Shown here piece after piece: positions 11,681 through 22,563 of a stretch of DNA of 64,000 nt. How positions within the stretch are numbered: the stretch's first letter is position 1; the number at the start of each line of letters is the position of its first letter. Source of the DNA: Dillenia suffruticosa (lineage: Eukaryota > Streptophyta > Magnoliopsida > Dilleniales > Dilleniaceae); contig JAVTVX010000024.1 in assembly GCA_033439265.1 (NCBI GenBank), positions 12,941,001 to 13,005,000 of the forward strand, read 5' to 3'. The translations under genes were made by a program, and so were the position numbers. Below the pieces are notes generated by a model. It made no database searches. It saw only the letters and a program-made list of their open reading frames with translations, and had not been told where the DNA came from.

Positions 11681-14251
11681 AGTCACGCCCCGAACTGGGG
11701 TCGTGAGCAGCCGCCCGTTGTCCTGAATGCCTACTGTATTTTTATAGAAAATCGAATAGAACCTTTCCGTAAATCGAAGGTTTTCCATGTACAATTAAAC
11801 CTGTATATGCAAAATCAATCTGTAATTTAAACAAATGGTAATCCCTGCCTCTCCAAAAATCAACAAACTCCATCTCTAAACATCCAGGATAATGCAAGAC
11901 TTTACAATTTCCAACAATCCTAATCACAGACCTCTACTGTCATACCCAACTAGAGCATGAGCAGCCGCTACACCGAGCGGACCTAAGTTTATACAATGTA
12001 TATCACATTTCCCAAGTAGAAAGTTTAAAACGCTTACAAATGCCTTAATGCGAGTAAAATGAACCAAAATGAGAGTTATACATACAACTGCTCATAAGTT
12101 ATACAGTCATCCCATAATATACACGGCCAATTACGGACCTAAATGTCAAAATCTCGCAGGATCGAAATGAAGTACGAAATTCATATTTTAAATTTAACCT
12201 AAATCTCACCGTCGTATATCATTCAGATCCACCAAAATCTCTAAGATCTGAAGCGTTGCTCCAGCACAACAATAATCCTGTCTGAGGAGAGAAAATGGAG
12301 GTGTGAGTATCATAGGAAGATACTCAGTGAGTGAGGGGGATAATATCAAGCATAAATAGTATGGGTGAACCATTGGAGTGTCAAATAATATCATTCGAAA
12401 CAAAAATTTACATTTTGCAGCAAAACATGATATGTTTAGTAATTTGAAATCATTTAATCAATCACACGATAATAAGCATGTATGCATCCATTTAAAATCA
12501 AATAATATCAGAGCGAGCCAAAATGGTCCTGGCAGAGGTCAACCGTGACCAAGATCAGGCGCATCGGGGGTTTTATTATTCATAGATTTTAAAACGCTCT
12601 TTACCCCGACTTTGGCCATGAGTTCGCTGGGGCTAACTCATTGTCATGTATAGGACCCCGTCCGGTGCTAGATGGTGGCGTCACACACGTTCTCCCCCTA
12701 CGTTGGTTTAATCGGCCCGTCTATAGCCTTTAGAATAAATGACGTTTGCAGATACCTCCTGCGGAAATGTATATGGGTAACCTGTGCCTCTACAAACGCC
12801 CTTCGTAGCTACGGAATCATCAATGTCATCATCATAATATCAGAAGGGCACAACGTCCCACAAGTAAAATCATATCATCGCATAACTAGTGGGCATCCGA
12901 CTCACATAGCTCATCAAAGCATTTCAAGTCTGCGTGCCAATACGTTTCATCAAATCATTTCAAAATAGCATATCAATACAACGGTAGAAAAGGAAATTAT
13001 AAATTTTCAAGTAATGACATAATTTTTGTTTTATTTCAAACCATGGATGCATAGTCATCGTGAACATAATTTCAAAACAATCCAATAATCACAAAACAGA
13101 TTTGAAATTTAGTATCATACAATAAACCAATGCATATCAAAAACATGTTTTATCAAAAATACGACAGAAAACACGTTTTACTATTTTATTGAAGAGATTA
13201 GAGTCTCACTCACATATTTAGGGAGGATGGTTACTCCCTATTTTTCAACGAATCTCCAAAAGACAAATCTAATCAAATTATCAAATTTTATATCAAATAA
13301 AACCCTAATAAAGGATTTTTAATTTTTTTTCTTTCCAATTTAATATAACCTAAAATCAACAAAATATATTCAAACTTTGAAATGAGTGCATTTCTCTCAC
13401 CTAGGGTTTCTCAGGTTTCAGACTTAGCTGTCGTTCACCCGTCAGATTGGTCTAAAACCTGTAATATTTCCAAATTGAAATATATTAGCAACAACAAAAT
13501 TTCTAACATCAAACCCTAGAATTTCAACCAAATCATATTCGTTACTTGCAGTGAAGATGCAGGTGAGCTCTCGAAGGGGAACAGCTGGTCGCGGGCTTGC
13601 GGGCCTTCACGGGCTCCTGGGCCGGTGGGCTGGTGGGCTGGCGGGCTGGCGGGCTGGCCCGCTGGGGGGTTCGCAGGCTCACAGCCTGGCTTGCTAGCCG
13701 CATAGGGCTTCGCAGGCCGCAGTAGGTCGCACGTGCTGAAGCGTGCTCGCACTCGTGCTGGGGTCGTACGTGCTCGTGTAGGGGTCACGCGCTGGAGCGC
13801 TGACACGCGCTGGCTCGCGCTGGGCTTGCACTGGGCTCACGTTGGCTCGCGCGCTGGCTCGTGCTGGGTCACGCGTTGCTCGAGGGAGATCGCATGTTGC
13901 TCACGGGAGATCGCGTGTTGCTCGCGGGAGATCGCGCACAGGGCTCGCACAGTAGGTCGCATTAGAGCTCATGCAGGGATCGTGCATCTCGTGCGCAGGC
14001 GCGGCTCGCGCGAGGAAAGAGGTACTGCAGGCTAGCGCGCTTGCATGAGGAAAGAGGAGCACCGGCGGTGGGTGGCGGAAGGGGAGAGGCCGCGGCGGAG
14101 GAGAAGAGAGGCGACGGAGGAGAAGAGAAAGAGAGAAAAAAAAGAGAGAGGGAGAGAGAGAGAGAAAGAGAGAGAAGAAAAGAGATTAGGGCTTTTTAGC
14201 CCTAATCCAATTTGGGAATATATTTTTCTCTTTTTTTTTCCTAGTGTTACA
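11681..14251 (-). repeat. 5' LTR of the Tekay-type element
   Basis: Partner of 3626-6354, about 160 bp shorter, mostly because the GC-rich minisatellite and GA tract are shorter. It ends with AGTGTTACA next to the flanking TTGTA. Confidence 0.92.
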
Positions 14252-14256
14252 TTGTA

Positions 14257-15765
14257 TTACTGAAATTACAGAAATGACCATCTCTGATACTTCATCTTTT
14301 TGCAACTCTCTTCTCAAAAGAGCATCTGCAACTTTTTTATCAGCCCCTTTTTTATACTGGATCTCATAATCCAGTCCCCATAATTTGGCTAACCACTTAT
14401 GCTGTAATGAATTATTGAGCTTCTGATCGAGAAGTACTTCAAGCTTTGGTGTTCAGTTTTAATTATGAGGTGGTATCCAAGTAGATAGTGTCTCCATTTT
14501 GAAACTGTCATCACTACAGCAAGTAATTCCTTCTCATAGATTGACAGTCCTTTGCTCCTACTTCCTAAAGCTTTGCTCAAATAAGCTATATGTTAATTCT
14601 CCTGCATCAGTACTGCTCCTAAACCTTGAGAGCATATATCTATCTCCACTACAAAAAGTTTAGAAAAGTCAGGTAGCCGCATCACTGGAGCTATACTCAT
14701 GGCTAACTTGAGCTGATTGAAAGCTTCTTCTGCCTCTTTGTTCCAATGGAAACCATCCTTCTTCAGAAGATCATTCAAAGGCCTAGAAATGATCCAATAA
14801 TTTCTGATAAATCTTCTATAGTAGTCTATTAAACCTAAGAACCCAGCTTTCATAGAAGAAGGAACTGGCCAAGAGATCATACACTTCACCTTCTGATCAT
14901 CCATTTTTACTCCTTCCTCAGTAACTATATGTCCTAGGTATTCTATTTGATTTTGTGCAAATGTACACTTGGATTGTTTAGCAAAAAGCTGATGCTGACT
15001 GAGTATAGTTAGGACTGTTCGAAAGTCATGAACATAAGTGTTGAGGTCTGGGCTATATATGAGGATATTATCAAAGAAAACCAGAACGCATTTCCTAAGA
15101 TAAGGTTGGAAAATATGATTCATCAAAAATTGAAAAGTGGCTGGTGTATTGGTCAGCCCAAAGGGCATCACCAAGAATTCAAAGTGGCCATGGTGTGTTT
15201 AGAATGCTATTTTCTCCACATCAAAAGGCTTCACTCTTATTTGATGATAGCCTACTCTTAGATCTATCTTGGAGTAAATCTTTGAACCATGTAATTCATC
15301 CAGCAGTTCGTCTATCTTTGGGATAAGATATCTATCCTTAATAGTCATCTGGTTTAATTGTCTGTAATCAACACAAAAGTGCAAAGTATCATATTTTTTC
15401 TTGACCAAGATGACTGGAGAAGCAAAAGGACTGGTGCTTGGTCTCATGATGCCATTACCAAGCATTTCTTGGACTTGTTTTTCTATTTTAGATTTCTGAG
15501 AATAGGGATATCTATAAGGTTTCATTTTGAAAGGTTGAGCATCTGATTTTAATGGGATCGAGTGGTCTTGCTGTCTCTTTGGAGGTAGGGTGATTGGGGA
15601 GGAGAAAACTTCTTTAAATTTTGCTAATACTACAGAAATGATCTCTGGTATAGTGGAGTGTTGTGGACTGTTGCAAATCTGCATGACATTAGAACTTCGC
15701 AACTGTTGTTGTCTGAAAGTTCTGATATCTTTACCTCTAACCAAGCTCATTGAAGGATAATCCAC
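14257..15765 (-). pseudogene. Reverse transcriptase and RNase H region of the Reina-type element
   Basis: Minus-strand [82 protein letters not shown] and SKCTFAQNQIEYLGHIV. The RNase H region has SIYEKELLAVVMTVSKWRHY and a KTEHQSLKYF word. The wording is close to the Reina branch of plant chromoviruses. It is interrupted at 14251 by the inserted Tekay-type element. Fossil coding sequence. Confidence 0.88.
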
Positions 15766-15990
15766 TCTTCCCTCTAAGATTACTTCATCCCCATTATGAC
15801 AAAACTTAACCTATAGCTTCTTGAGATCAAAAGTGATAAGACTGTAATTATACATTCAGTCCACTCCTAAAATCATGTCTCACCTTCCCAATGTAATGAT
15901 CCTTAGATCAAATGAGAAAGTATACTCTTGAATTCTCCATTTAACATTACTAACTTTGGTGTTGCTAGTAATCATGCTACCATCAGCTAT

Positions 15991-16824
15991 TTATGCTCTT
16001 AGTGTTGCTATGGATTCAGTGAAGAGCTCTAACTGTGCAGCTAATCTTTTGTGTAAGAAACTATCGGAGCTACCAGTGTCTATTAGGATCAGTATTTTTA
16101 CTTCTCTTAGACTCCTTTGAATAGCTATAGTTTGTCTTTGAAATGAATTTGATAATGTGCATAGAGATACCTGTATGCCTTCCTCTTGTTCTTGATATGC
16201 TGGTATTGCTTCTGTAGTTTCTTCATTGTTGTTTTTAGTGTCATCTGATTCTTCAGCTGCTAAGATGAAGTTGAGATATTTATACCTACACTTGTGGCTA
16301 GGAGTGAAACTTTCTTCACATTTGAAGCATAAATTGTTGTGCCTCCTGAATTGCAACTCTTGTGGTGAAACCTTGCGCCAACTGTTAACAGGCTTTGTTC
16401 TTTCTAAGTCAACTCAGGTTGAACTGGTCTATAGAGGAACATTATTAATTTTTGGGTTCTTGTTTTCTCTGATGACTTCTTCATAGTCCATCTGCTTCTG
16501 TGATCCTGTCATTTCTTTTTAGTCCACTCCGGTGATTGTTCTTACAATATTGCAATTTCGAAAGCTTGAAATTGTTCTTACCACTTTTGAATCTTCTCCT
16601 TTCTCTTTGTTCAGGAGTTTGCTGATAGAATATAGGCTAGCATCCATCATGGTCATATAAGCCTCCCATTTGTGGTTCTGTTTTTCAAATTTCTGATTCA
16701 TAGCTTCCATCTTCACCTCTACCTGTGAACAAAGGTCAGTATATCCATTTGCTAATTCTTGAAATTGGGTTTCCAACTTTTTGTGCTACTCCTCATGGGT
16801 TTTCTGTCGTGTTCCTTCTGTCAT
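15991..16824 (-). pseudogene. Gag and protease region of the Reina-type element
   Basis: On the minus strand gag starts at a Met near 16824. It has a coiled-coil-like segment (LETQFQELANGYTDLCSQVE and following) and a Cys/His knuckle trace (LCFKCEESFTPSHKC) near 16300-16350. The protease active-site word ILIDTGSSDSFLHKRLA lies near 16040-16090. Broken. Confidence 0.8.
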
Positions 16825-16851
16825 AGTTGTTTTCTTGAGAATCTGGAGCCT

Positions 16852-16863
16852 GCTTTGATACCA
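16852..16863 (-). other. Primer-binding site of the Reina-type element
   Basis: The minus strand reads TGGTATCAAAGC four bases inside the 5' LTR, one difference from the standard initiator-Met-tRNA site TGGTATCAGAGC. Confidence 0.8.
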
Positions 16864-16867
16864 AATT

Positions 16868-17320
16868 TGTAACAACCCAGGTTAAGTGTCGACTTATAAT
16901 GAAGAAGACAGTTGACACCTTCAGACTCTGATACTGTTGACAAGAATCCTCCTGGTTTTAAGACTAGAAATTGAAGTGTTTATGCTTTTGAATAGAGAGA
17001 AAGAAGGAGAGAAAGATAGAGAGGGGTAAGAAAACTGTAGAAGAAAAGTTAGAGTAGGGAGAGAGAAAGAAAATAGAGAGAGATAGGCAGAGAAGAGCAA
17101 GATGAGAGAAGAGAAAGTTCATTCATTCATGTCTGTCCTCTATCACAGGATGAGAGGAGAGAAGAGCAACTGTCTAACTGAATTTAGTTGATTGATGAAT
17201 CAATCAACTAAATTTCTAACACTTCTAACTTCCTTTGCCTTGCTTCTTCAGTTGCTGTTTAGAGGAAGACTGAGCTAGTTTTGAATCACCGCTAAAGCTC
17301 CTCTTCTGCAGACTGTTACA
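16868..17320 (-). repeat. 5' LTR of the Reina-type element
   Basis: This copy is about 453 bp and is followed by the target duplication TGTTG. It is longer than the other LTR by a block near 17110-17175 and a small palindromic block near 17190-17215. Confidence 0.9.
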
Positions 17321-17517
17321 TGTTGTTCATATGATGTTGCAGCAGGAAATGTTTAACCTTAGACTTTGGGCTCAATTGGATCTAGATAAAACTTTAAATG
17401 TAAAAAATATATATATATATATTAATATAATAGTAATTCAGTTTTTTATTAAAAAAATTTAATTTTTATTTGGACAAAATCTTTGTTAAATAAAAATAAT
17501 ATAATGAAATTAAATTA

Positions 17518-18070
17518 CACTATAAAATGACATGGGTTTAGCGACGAAATTTAGTGACGGAAAAAATTCACTTCTATTTTGCAATGAATTTAGAGATGAA
17601 AAAAGTTTTGGCACTATTTGCAACGAAATTTGAAACAAAAATATACTCGTGACCAAATTAGTATCAAATAATCTATTCATGACTAAATTCATTGCTAATT
17701 GACCACGAAAATATTTTCATTACAAAATTAGTCGCTATTTAGCAACGAATGGAGATTTCGTGGCTAAATTTTTCCACGAATCATGTATTCATAGCTAAAT
17801 TTAACGATAAAAAAAAATTCGTAACAAAATTTGTCACTAATTAGTCATAAAAAATTTTTATCGCTAAAATTATCACTAATTAATCATGAAAATATATTTA
17901 TCGCAAAATTTAGCAAAGGACTCCGGTATTTGTGGTTAAGTTGTCGCTAATTACCCATAAAAAAATATTCGTGACTATATTCATCGCTAATTACCCACAA
18001 AAAAATATTTGTGACTATATTCGTCGTTAATTTCTACCATACTTCAAAATTTGTAGCTAATTTCATGGTT
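17518..18070. repeat. CACTA sub-terminal repeat array, left
   Basis: At least fifteen degenerate copies of a 12-15 bp motif (consensus near TTAGCGACGAAA / TTCGTCGCTAA) occur in both orientations, about 30-50 bp apart. Such arrays are the binding sites of CACTA accessory proteins. Confidence 0.75.
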
Positions 18071-18539
18071 AAACTTCTTTTACAATCTATTATGAAATAT
18101 TTTCAACTGTCTCTCTTTTTGACATTTTCTAAATAATGAAATCGAGTTGAATAAATAGTAAATGATACAATTCTCACCAAATTGATAATTTTATCAATAA
18201 ATAATTCAATCAATTTCTACCAAATAATTTTCCATTAACCGCTACTGTCGAGTTCACCCTTCATGTTCTTCGTCTTCTCTACTTGTTCGCTTCTCTCATC
18301 AATAGGTCAATCACATTCAAAAGTTCAATTATTTATCTTCCATCATCATGGTCATTAACAAGGAAGACAGTAGATCAAAATTTTACACAAGATTTCAAAG
18401 TGATCAGACAGTAGATTGGACATCCATGTCCAATGATCCATCTTCTCCTACAAATAGATCAGACAATAGTTTTTGGGGGATGGGGGCAGTGAAATAAACG
18501 GCTATTGAAAGGCGGCCATCCATTTATAAAATTTTCTAA

Positions 18540-18715
18540 GGTTTTGAAAAGAATAAAATAAAAATAAGAAAAATAATAATAAAATAATAAAATAATAAAA
18601 TAATAAGATAAAAGGAAATAAAATATAATATAATATAATATAATATAATATAATATAATAATATAATAATATAATAAAATAAAAATAATAAAATAAAAAA
18701 ATTTAGTGACAGATT
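18540..18715. repeat. AT simple-repeat tract, (TAATA)n and (AATAAA)n
   Basis: Near-perfect pentanucleotide TATAA/TAATA repeats at about 18621-18680, flanked by AATAAA-type repeats. No coding potential. Confidence 0.8.
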
Positions 18716-18779
18716 TTGATATCCGTACGAATCCGTCGCTAAATTATCAATGAAAATGATATCCATCACTAAGTATTTT

Positions 18780-19030
18780 TAAATTAGCCCCAAGTGTTTC
18801 ACCTTCAGTCTCTCAAAGAATATTTTCTCTCTCCCTTCGACTAATCACTCTCTCTCTTGCTTTCGTCGCTCTTACTTTCACTTTTGCTCTCCCTCTCGCT
18901 TGCTGTGGATCGAGATTGTGTCTCTTTCACTCTCACTGTTGCTTGTTGTCGGACGAAGAAACCCATCTCTTCTTGTTGTTGCTCTCACTTGCTCTCTCTG
19001 GCTCTCAATGATTCGACCTAAGGTAAAGAT

Positions 19031-19085
<55 letters not shown>

Positions 19086-19456
19086 GTGTGATTCCCAAAT
19101 TTTTTTTTCAAGTTCAGCCTATTTAGATTTGGATTTTAATTTTTAGGATTTTGAAATAATAATCTCAAATCTCTATCTCTCTCTCTCTCTCTAGCATGAT
19201 TCTCCTTCTAACCTAATTTGTGTAATTAGTTTCAATTTATGCAATTGCAAGTGTTCAGCTGTCTTTTTCTTTGGTTCTACAGTCATGATTTGTTTTGCAA
19301 GTTCGGCTCTCTCCCTATCTCTCTCTGGTCTTTGCAATATGCAATCTTTTGGTTAATTTCTATGGTTATTTCTATAGTTTTTTTAATTTCTATTTTTCTA
19401 TCATTTTTATATTTTACAAAAATTGTTAATTTGAGCCTGTTAGTTCTGTTGTTATT
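18780..19456 (+). other. CT-rich leader-like stretch of the CACTA region with (TC)n
   Basis: This CT-rich stretch contains a perfect (TC)n run of about 46 bp at 19036-19082 and a second run near 19175-19195. It lies between the sub-terminal array and the transposase on the coding strand, so it may be the old promoter or 5' leader of the transposon genes. This is inferred from position only. Confidence 0.4.
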
Positions 19457-20332
19457 AGCCCTGTTATAACACTCGGGTCAAGCTCGGGGATCACAATACC
19501 AGAGCTTGGCTTGAGTCTACGGCAGGTGAGCTCAATCTCAACTCGAAGTGTCATCAAGGAACTCGAGCTCAAGTGTAGCAGGCCTCGCTGGCAAGATTGG
19601 GCATGAGCCTGAGCCCAAGCCCGTACCCAAACCCAAGCCCCAGACCAAAACATAAAGCCGGGATCAAGATACCCGAGAGCTTGATGGGGAGAGCAGAAGG
19701 CAAAAGGTAGAACTTAGAGAGAGAGTGTGTGAGAGAGAGTGAGAGTGAGAGTGAGAGAGAGAGAGGAGAAGGAGATCAGACCTTCGATCAATCGCCATGG
19801 TAAGAGGAGAAGAAGATCAGATCTTCGATCGTCGTGGTGAGAGGATCAGAAGGTGAAGGAGACCTTCAATTGCTTGGGCTACAGCTGAATCGTCCTTCGA
19901 TTGCCGTAGTTAGAGGATCAGAAGGAGAAGGAGACTTAGATCGCTTGGACTGTGGCTAAATCGCCCTTCGATTGCCATGGTGAAAGGATCAGAAGGAGAA
20001 GGAGACTTCGATTGCTGTGTTGAGAGGATCAGAAGGAGAAGGAGACTTTGATCGCTTGGGCTGTGGATGAATCACCCTTCGATCGCCGTGGTGAGAGGAT
20101 CAGAAGGAGAAGGAGAGTTCGATTGCTTGGGCTGTTGAATGAGAAATGAAAATGAGTGGGTTACGGTAAATGAGTGGTATATGGGTAACTCGACGAGTTT
20201 TGAGCTTGACAGAACATCGGTTCGAGCTCGAGGAAGGACTCGCTGAGCTCGAGTTGACCAAGCTCGGGCTCAAGCTTTGACCGGATAGTGTCACGGGTAC
20301 CCGGACACTACCCAAGTATCATAACAACCCTA
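19457..20332. mobile_element. Non-autonomous Mutator-like element (MITE) nested in the CACTA region
   Basis: A perfect 9-bp target duplication GTTGTTATT (19448-19456 and 20333-20341) flanks an 876-bp insert. The ends are imperfect inverted repeats: TGTTATAACACTCGGGT on the left against TGTTATGATACTTGGGT in reverse complement on the right, 14 of 17 matching. Sub-terminal zones carry GAGCTCGAG / CAAGCTCGGG words in inverted orientation. Nine-base duplications are the mark of Mutator-like transposition. No transposase is present. The centre holds tandem units of about 72 bp. Confidence 0.8.
19841..20130 (+). repeat. Tandem repeat of about 72 bp inside the Mutator-like MITE
   Basis: Units begin GAGGATCAGAAGGAGAAGGA and run through CTTCGATTGCTTGGGCTGTG and CCCTTCGATCGCCGTGGTGA. 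Unit starts fall near 19841, 19913, 19984, 20024 and 20095, giving steps of 72, 71, 40 (a short unit) and 71 bp. Confidence 0.8.
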
Positions 20333-20341
20333 GTTGTTATT

Positions 20342-22560
20342 TGAGCCATTGGAGGATTAGTGGTAAACAATCAACTGCATAAATTTAATTTCTATAGATT
20401 TGTTTTTGTGGCATGGCAACTATTTAAAAGCAGGTGGCAGCTCTCAGTCTCAAGTATGACATGATATTTCTATTCATAGTCTATCTGCTCTATTTCACTT
20501 TGGACTTGTAGTAAACGTGTGTGCTTTGAACTCACTTCAAATCAACTACATTTGATTGATAAATGATATTTCCCTACTCTGTTTCCTTGTTAGTTGGACT
20601 ATGAAAATGAATTTTATGTGTAGATGAAAAAAGTTCAGATCATGAAGATGAAGGTTATCGAAGATAATGTCCCATTTAAGTGATTGGGATCATGATTGTG
20701 ATTTGTCAATGACATGCCATAAAACTTTAATATTTGACTTGGTGTTATTCCTATGGAGTGGAGTATTTTAGTTGCCTACCCCCCTCATACCATTTCCCTT
20801 CCCTTGTTAAAAAGGAAAAAAAGATATAATGGTATATTTCTAATCACTTTGGTTATTATACTTTCATATTATAATTTTTATGACTTTCTCATTATGTATT
20901 TGAATTGGTAAGTTCCCTTTTACAACGCATTGCAATTTATTCTTTGGTATTTAAGGATTTGTTTAATAGTGTTTGCTACACATAGTAAAGAAACTAGTGC
21001 TATGTGTGGTGGAACTTAAATACTAATGATGATTTTTTTTAATTGTTATCATTGAAAATTTTCGTATATTTTTAGGAAACTTCTCATAAACAACTTTCTG
21101 TTATATCGAATTTATTTATTTATTTATTTTTGTAATTTTTTCATAAACACTGATTAGTGCTTATCTTAACATTGTAACTCTATACTTTTGAATGAACTTG
21201 ATGTTTAACTCTATACTCTTGATTGTGAAGTTGGTGCTTATCTCTCTCTCCCAATGAATAATGCATACTATCATTTTTTTTTTTGTCATTGGAATGCAAG
21301 TACTTTTTGATCTACATTCAGCCCTTGCTTATTCTTAAGTAATCTTTTTGCCAATCCTATGTATGCAACTCCCATGTCTTAATGACTATTCCATGTAACA
21401 GGGACCTCCATAACAACAAGTTGACAAGACCAATTCCTCCTCAAATTTGAAGATTAAGGTGGCTTAAAATATTGTAAGTTATTAGTGCCTTGTCATTTGT
21501 TGTTATATTCATCATTTCTTATTTTGTCAAAGAACATATACCAATTGGTTAATTTTGTTTGTTCAACTCTTCTGTGCATTGGCTAATTTTGTCAAAGAAC
21601 ATAAACTAATTGGCTAATTTTATTCATCATTTCTTATTTTGTTTGTTGAACTCTTCTGTGAATTGGCTAATTTTCTTCTAAAAGTTTTGTCTATTGCATT
21701 CTCTTGGTATAAAGTATTTCAAACTATGAAACCGTTGATATATTGTAACAATTTTCTTCTAATTATTATAATGTTATCTATTTTGTTATTTAGTTTTCTA
21801 TTTTGTTAATTGATCTGATTGGCTTAAGTGATATTTGATATTGGTGATAGAGCATTGTTCTTAAGTTTTGTTAATTCGTTTTTTTTCTTTTATAAACATA
21901 AGAATTGTTAAAAAAGAGTCTTAATTAGTGCTTATTAATCCTTCTTGTTGGCTTAGATTATTAATCTGTTCTCTTTGTTTTTTTTTATGGTTTCTTGCTA
22001 ATTACTAGAGATTTATATTTAATTTGCTTAAATATTATTAAGATAAGTGAATTAGAAAATGCATTTTGCACCCAAGCTATTTAAAAATAAACAATCTGCA
22101 CCTTCTATTAAAAACTTCACCAATTTGCACCTTCCATTAAATACTACCCCATGTTTTATGCTAAATTAGAGATGATTTCCTTTATTGCACAAATTTATGA
22201 TGGATATGTGTTGGATTCGTGCTAATTCTTGCAAGCGTAGATTATTAATCTGTTCGCTTTGTTTCTTTTTTCTTTTCTTTTTTTTGCTGGATTCTTGCTA
22301 ATTATCAGAGATTTGTGTTTGATTTGCTTAAAGATTGTTCTTAAAACTTGAAATGCTAAAGTAAAAACTTGATAAAAATGGCAATAGACTCTACACCAAC
22401 ATTGTCATCTACACAATTGTTGTTTTTTGTCTTTTTTTTCTCTCACACATTTAATCATATCATCATCATCATCATTTCTTATGAATTTTAAAAGAATTTG
22501 AATTCATATATGTCTTTTCAGTCTTGTTAAAGTTTTTGTTTCTTGAATTTTTAGAGACCA
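20342..22560 (+). other. Intron-like AT-rich stretch upstream of the transposase
   Basis: T-rich, intron-like DNA with no long reading frame. The only coding trace is the 72-bp LRR exon at 21402-21473. A duplicated phrase of about 100 bp (TTGGCTAATTTTGTCAAAGAAC and relatives) lies at 21540-21670, and the phrase TTAGATTATTAATCTGTTC recurs near 21953 and 22238. Confidence 0.5.
21402..21473 (+). pseudogene. Single LRR exon copied from a host leucine-rich-repeat gene
   Basis: This 72-bp segment sits between a consensus splice acceptor (TGTAACAG) and a donor (GTAAGT). It encodes DLHNNKLTRPIPPQI, one stop, then RLRWLKIL, that is one 24-residue plant LRR (consensus LDLHNNKLTGPIPPQIGRLK). Exons of exactly 72 bp, one LRR each, are typical of several plant LRR genes. 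No sister exons are recognised nearby, so the piece appears to have been captured with its splice sites by the surrounding transposon. The in-frame stop indicates it is no longer under coding selection. Confidence 0.75.
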
Positions 22561-22563
22561 AAA

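Larger units (their letters stand above)
3626..14251 (-). mobile_element. Ty3/gypsy LTR retrotransposon, Tekay/Del-type chromovirus (fossil), inserted in the Reina-type element
   Basis: The element spans about 10.6 kb with LTRs of about 2729 bp (3626-6354) and 2571 bp (11681-14251). Flanking 5-mers are CTGTA and TTGTA, a target duplication with one difference. It reads on the minus strand: primer site, gag, CCHC knuckle, protease, reverse transcriptase, RNase H, integrase and a chromodomain-like C-terminus. The RT and integrase wording (for example [20 protein letters not shown] and the [19 protein letters not shown] region) and the long LTRs fit Tekay/Del. All domains are present in order, but the coding region is broken in several places. 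LTR divergence is about 10% over the first 330 bp by eye. Nesting makes it younger than its host element. Confidence 0.92.
2653..17320 (-). mobile_element. Ty3/gypsy LTR retrotransposon, probable Reina-type chromovirus (fossil, interrupted)
   Basis: Both ends are defined. LTRs lie at 2653-3031 and 16868-17320 and run TGTAAC...GTTACA/CTTACA on the plus strand. A perfect 5-bp target duplication TGTTG lies at 2648-2652 and 17321-17325. The element reads on the minus strand: tRNA-Met primer site, gag, protease, reverse transcriptase and RNase H from 16.8 down to 14.3 kb, then an integrase zinc-binding segment near 3.2-3.4 kb. A second gypsy element (3626-14251) sits inside it. Without that guest the element is about 4.0 kb, shorter than usual for the family. 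It is broken, with several breaks. LTR divergence is about 8% by eye, perhaps 3 million years at the often-used grass rate of 1.3e-8 per site per year; the rate for this species is unknown. Confidence 0.9.

Noticed and set aside
18878-19111. Arg-Glu and Leu-Ser repeat frames
   Set aside because: Products of the (TC)n microsatellite.
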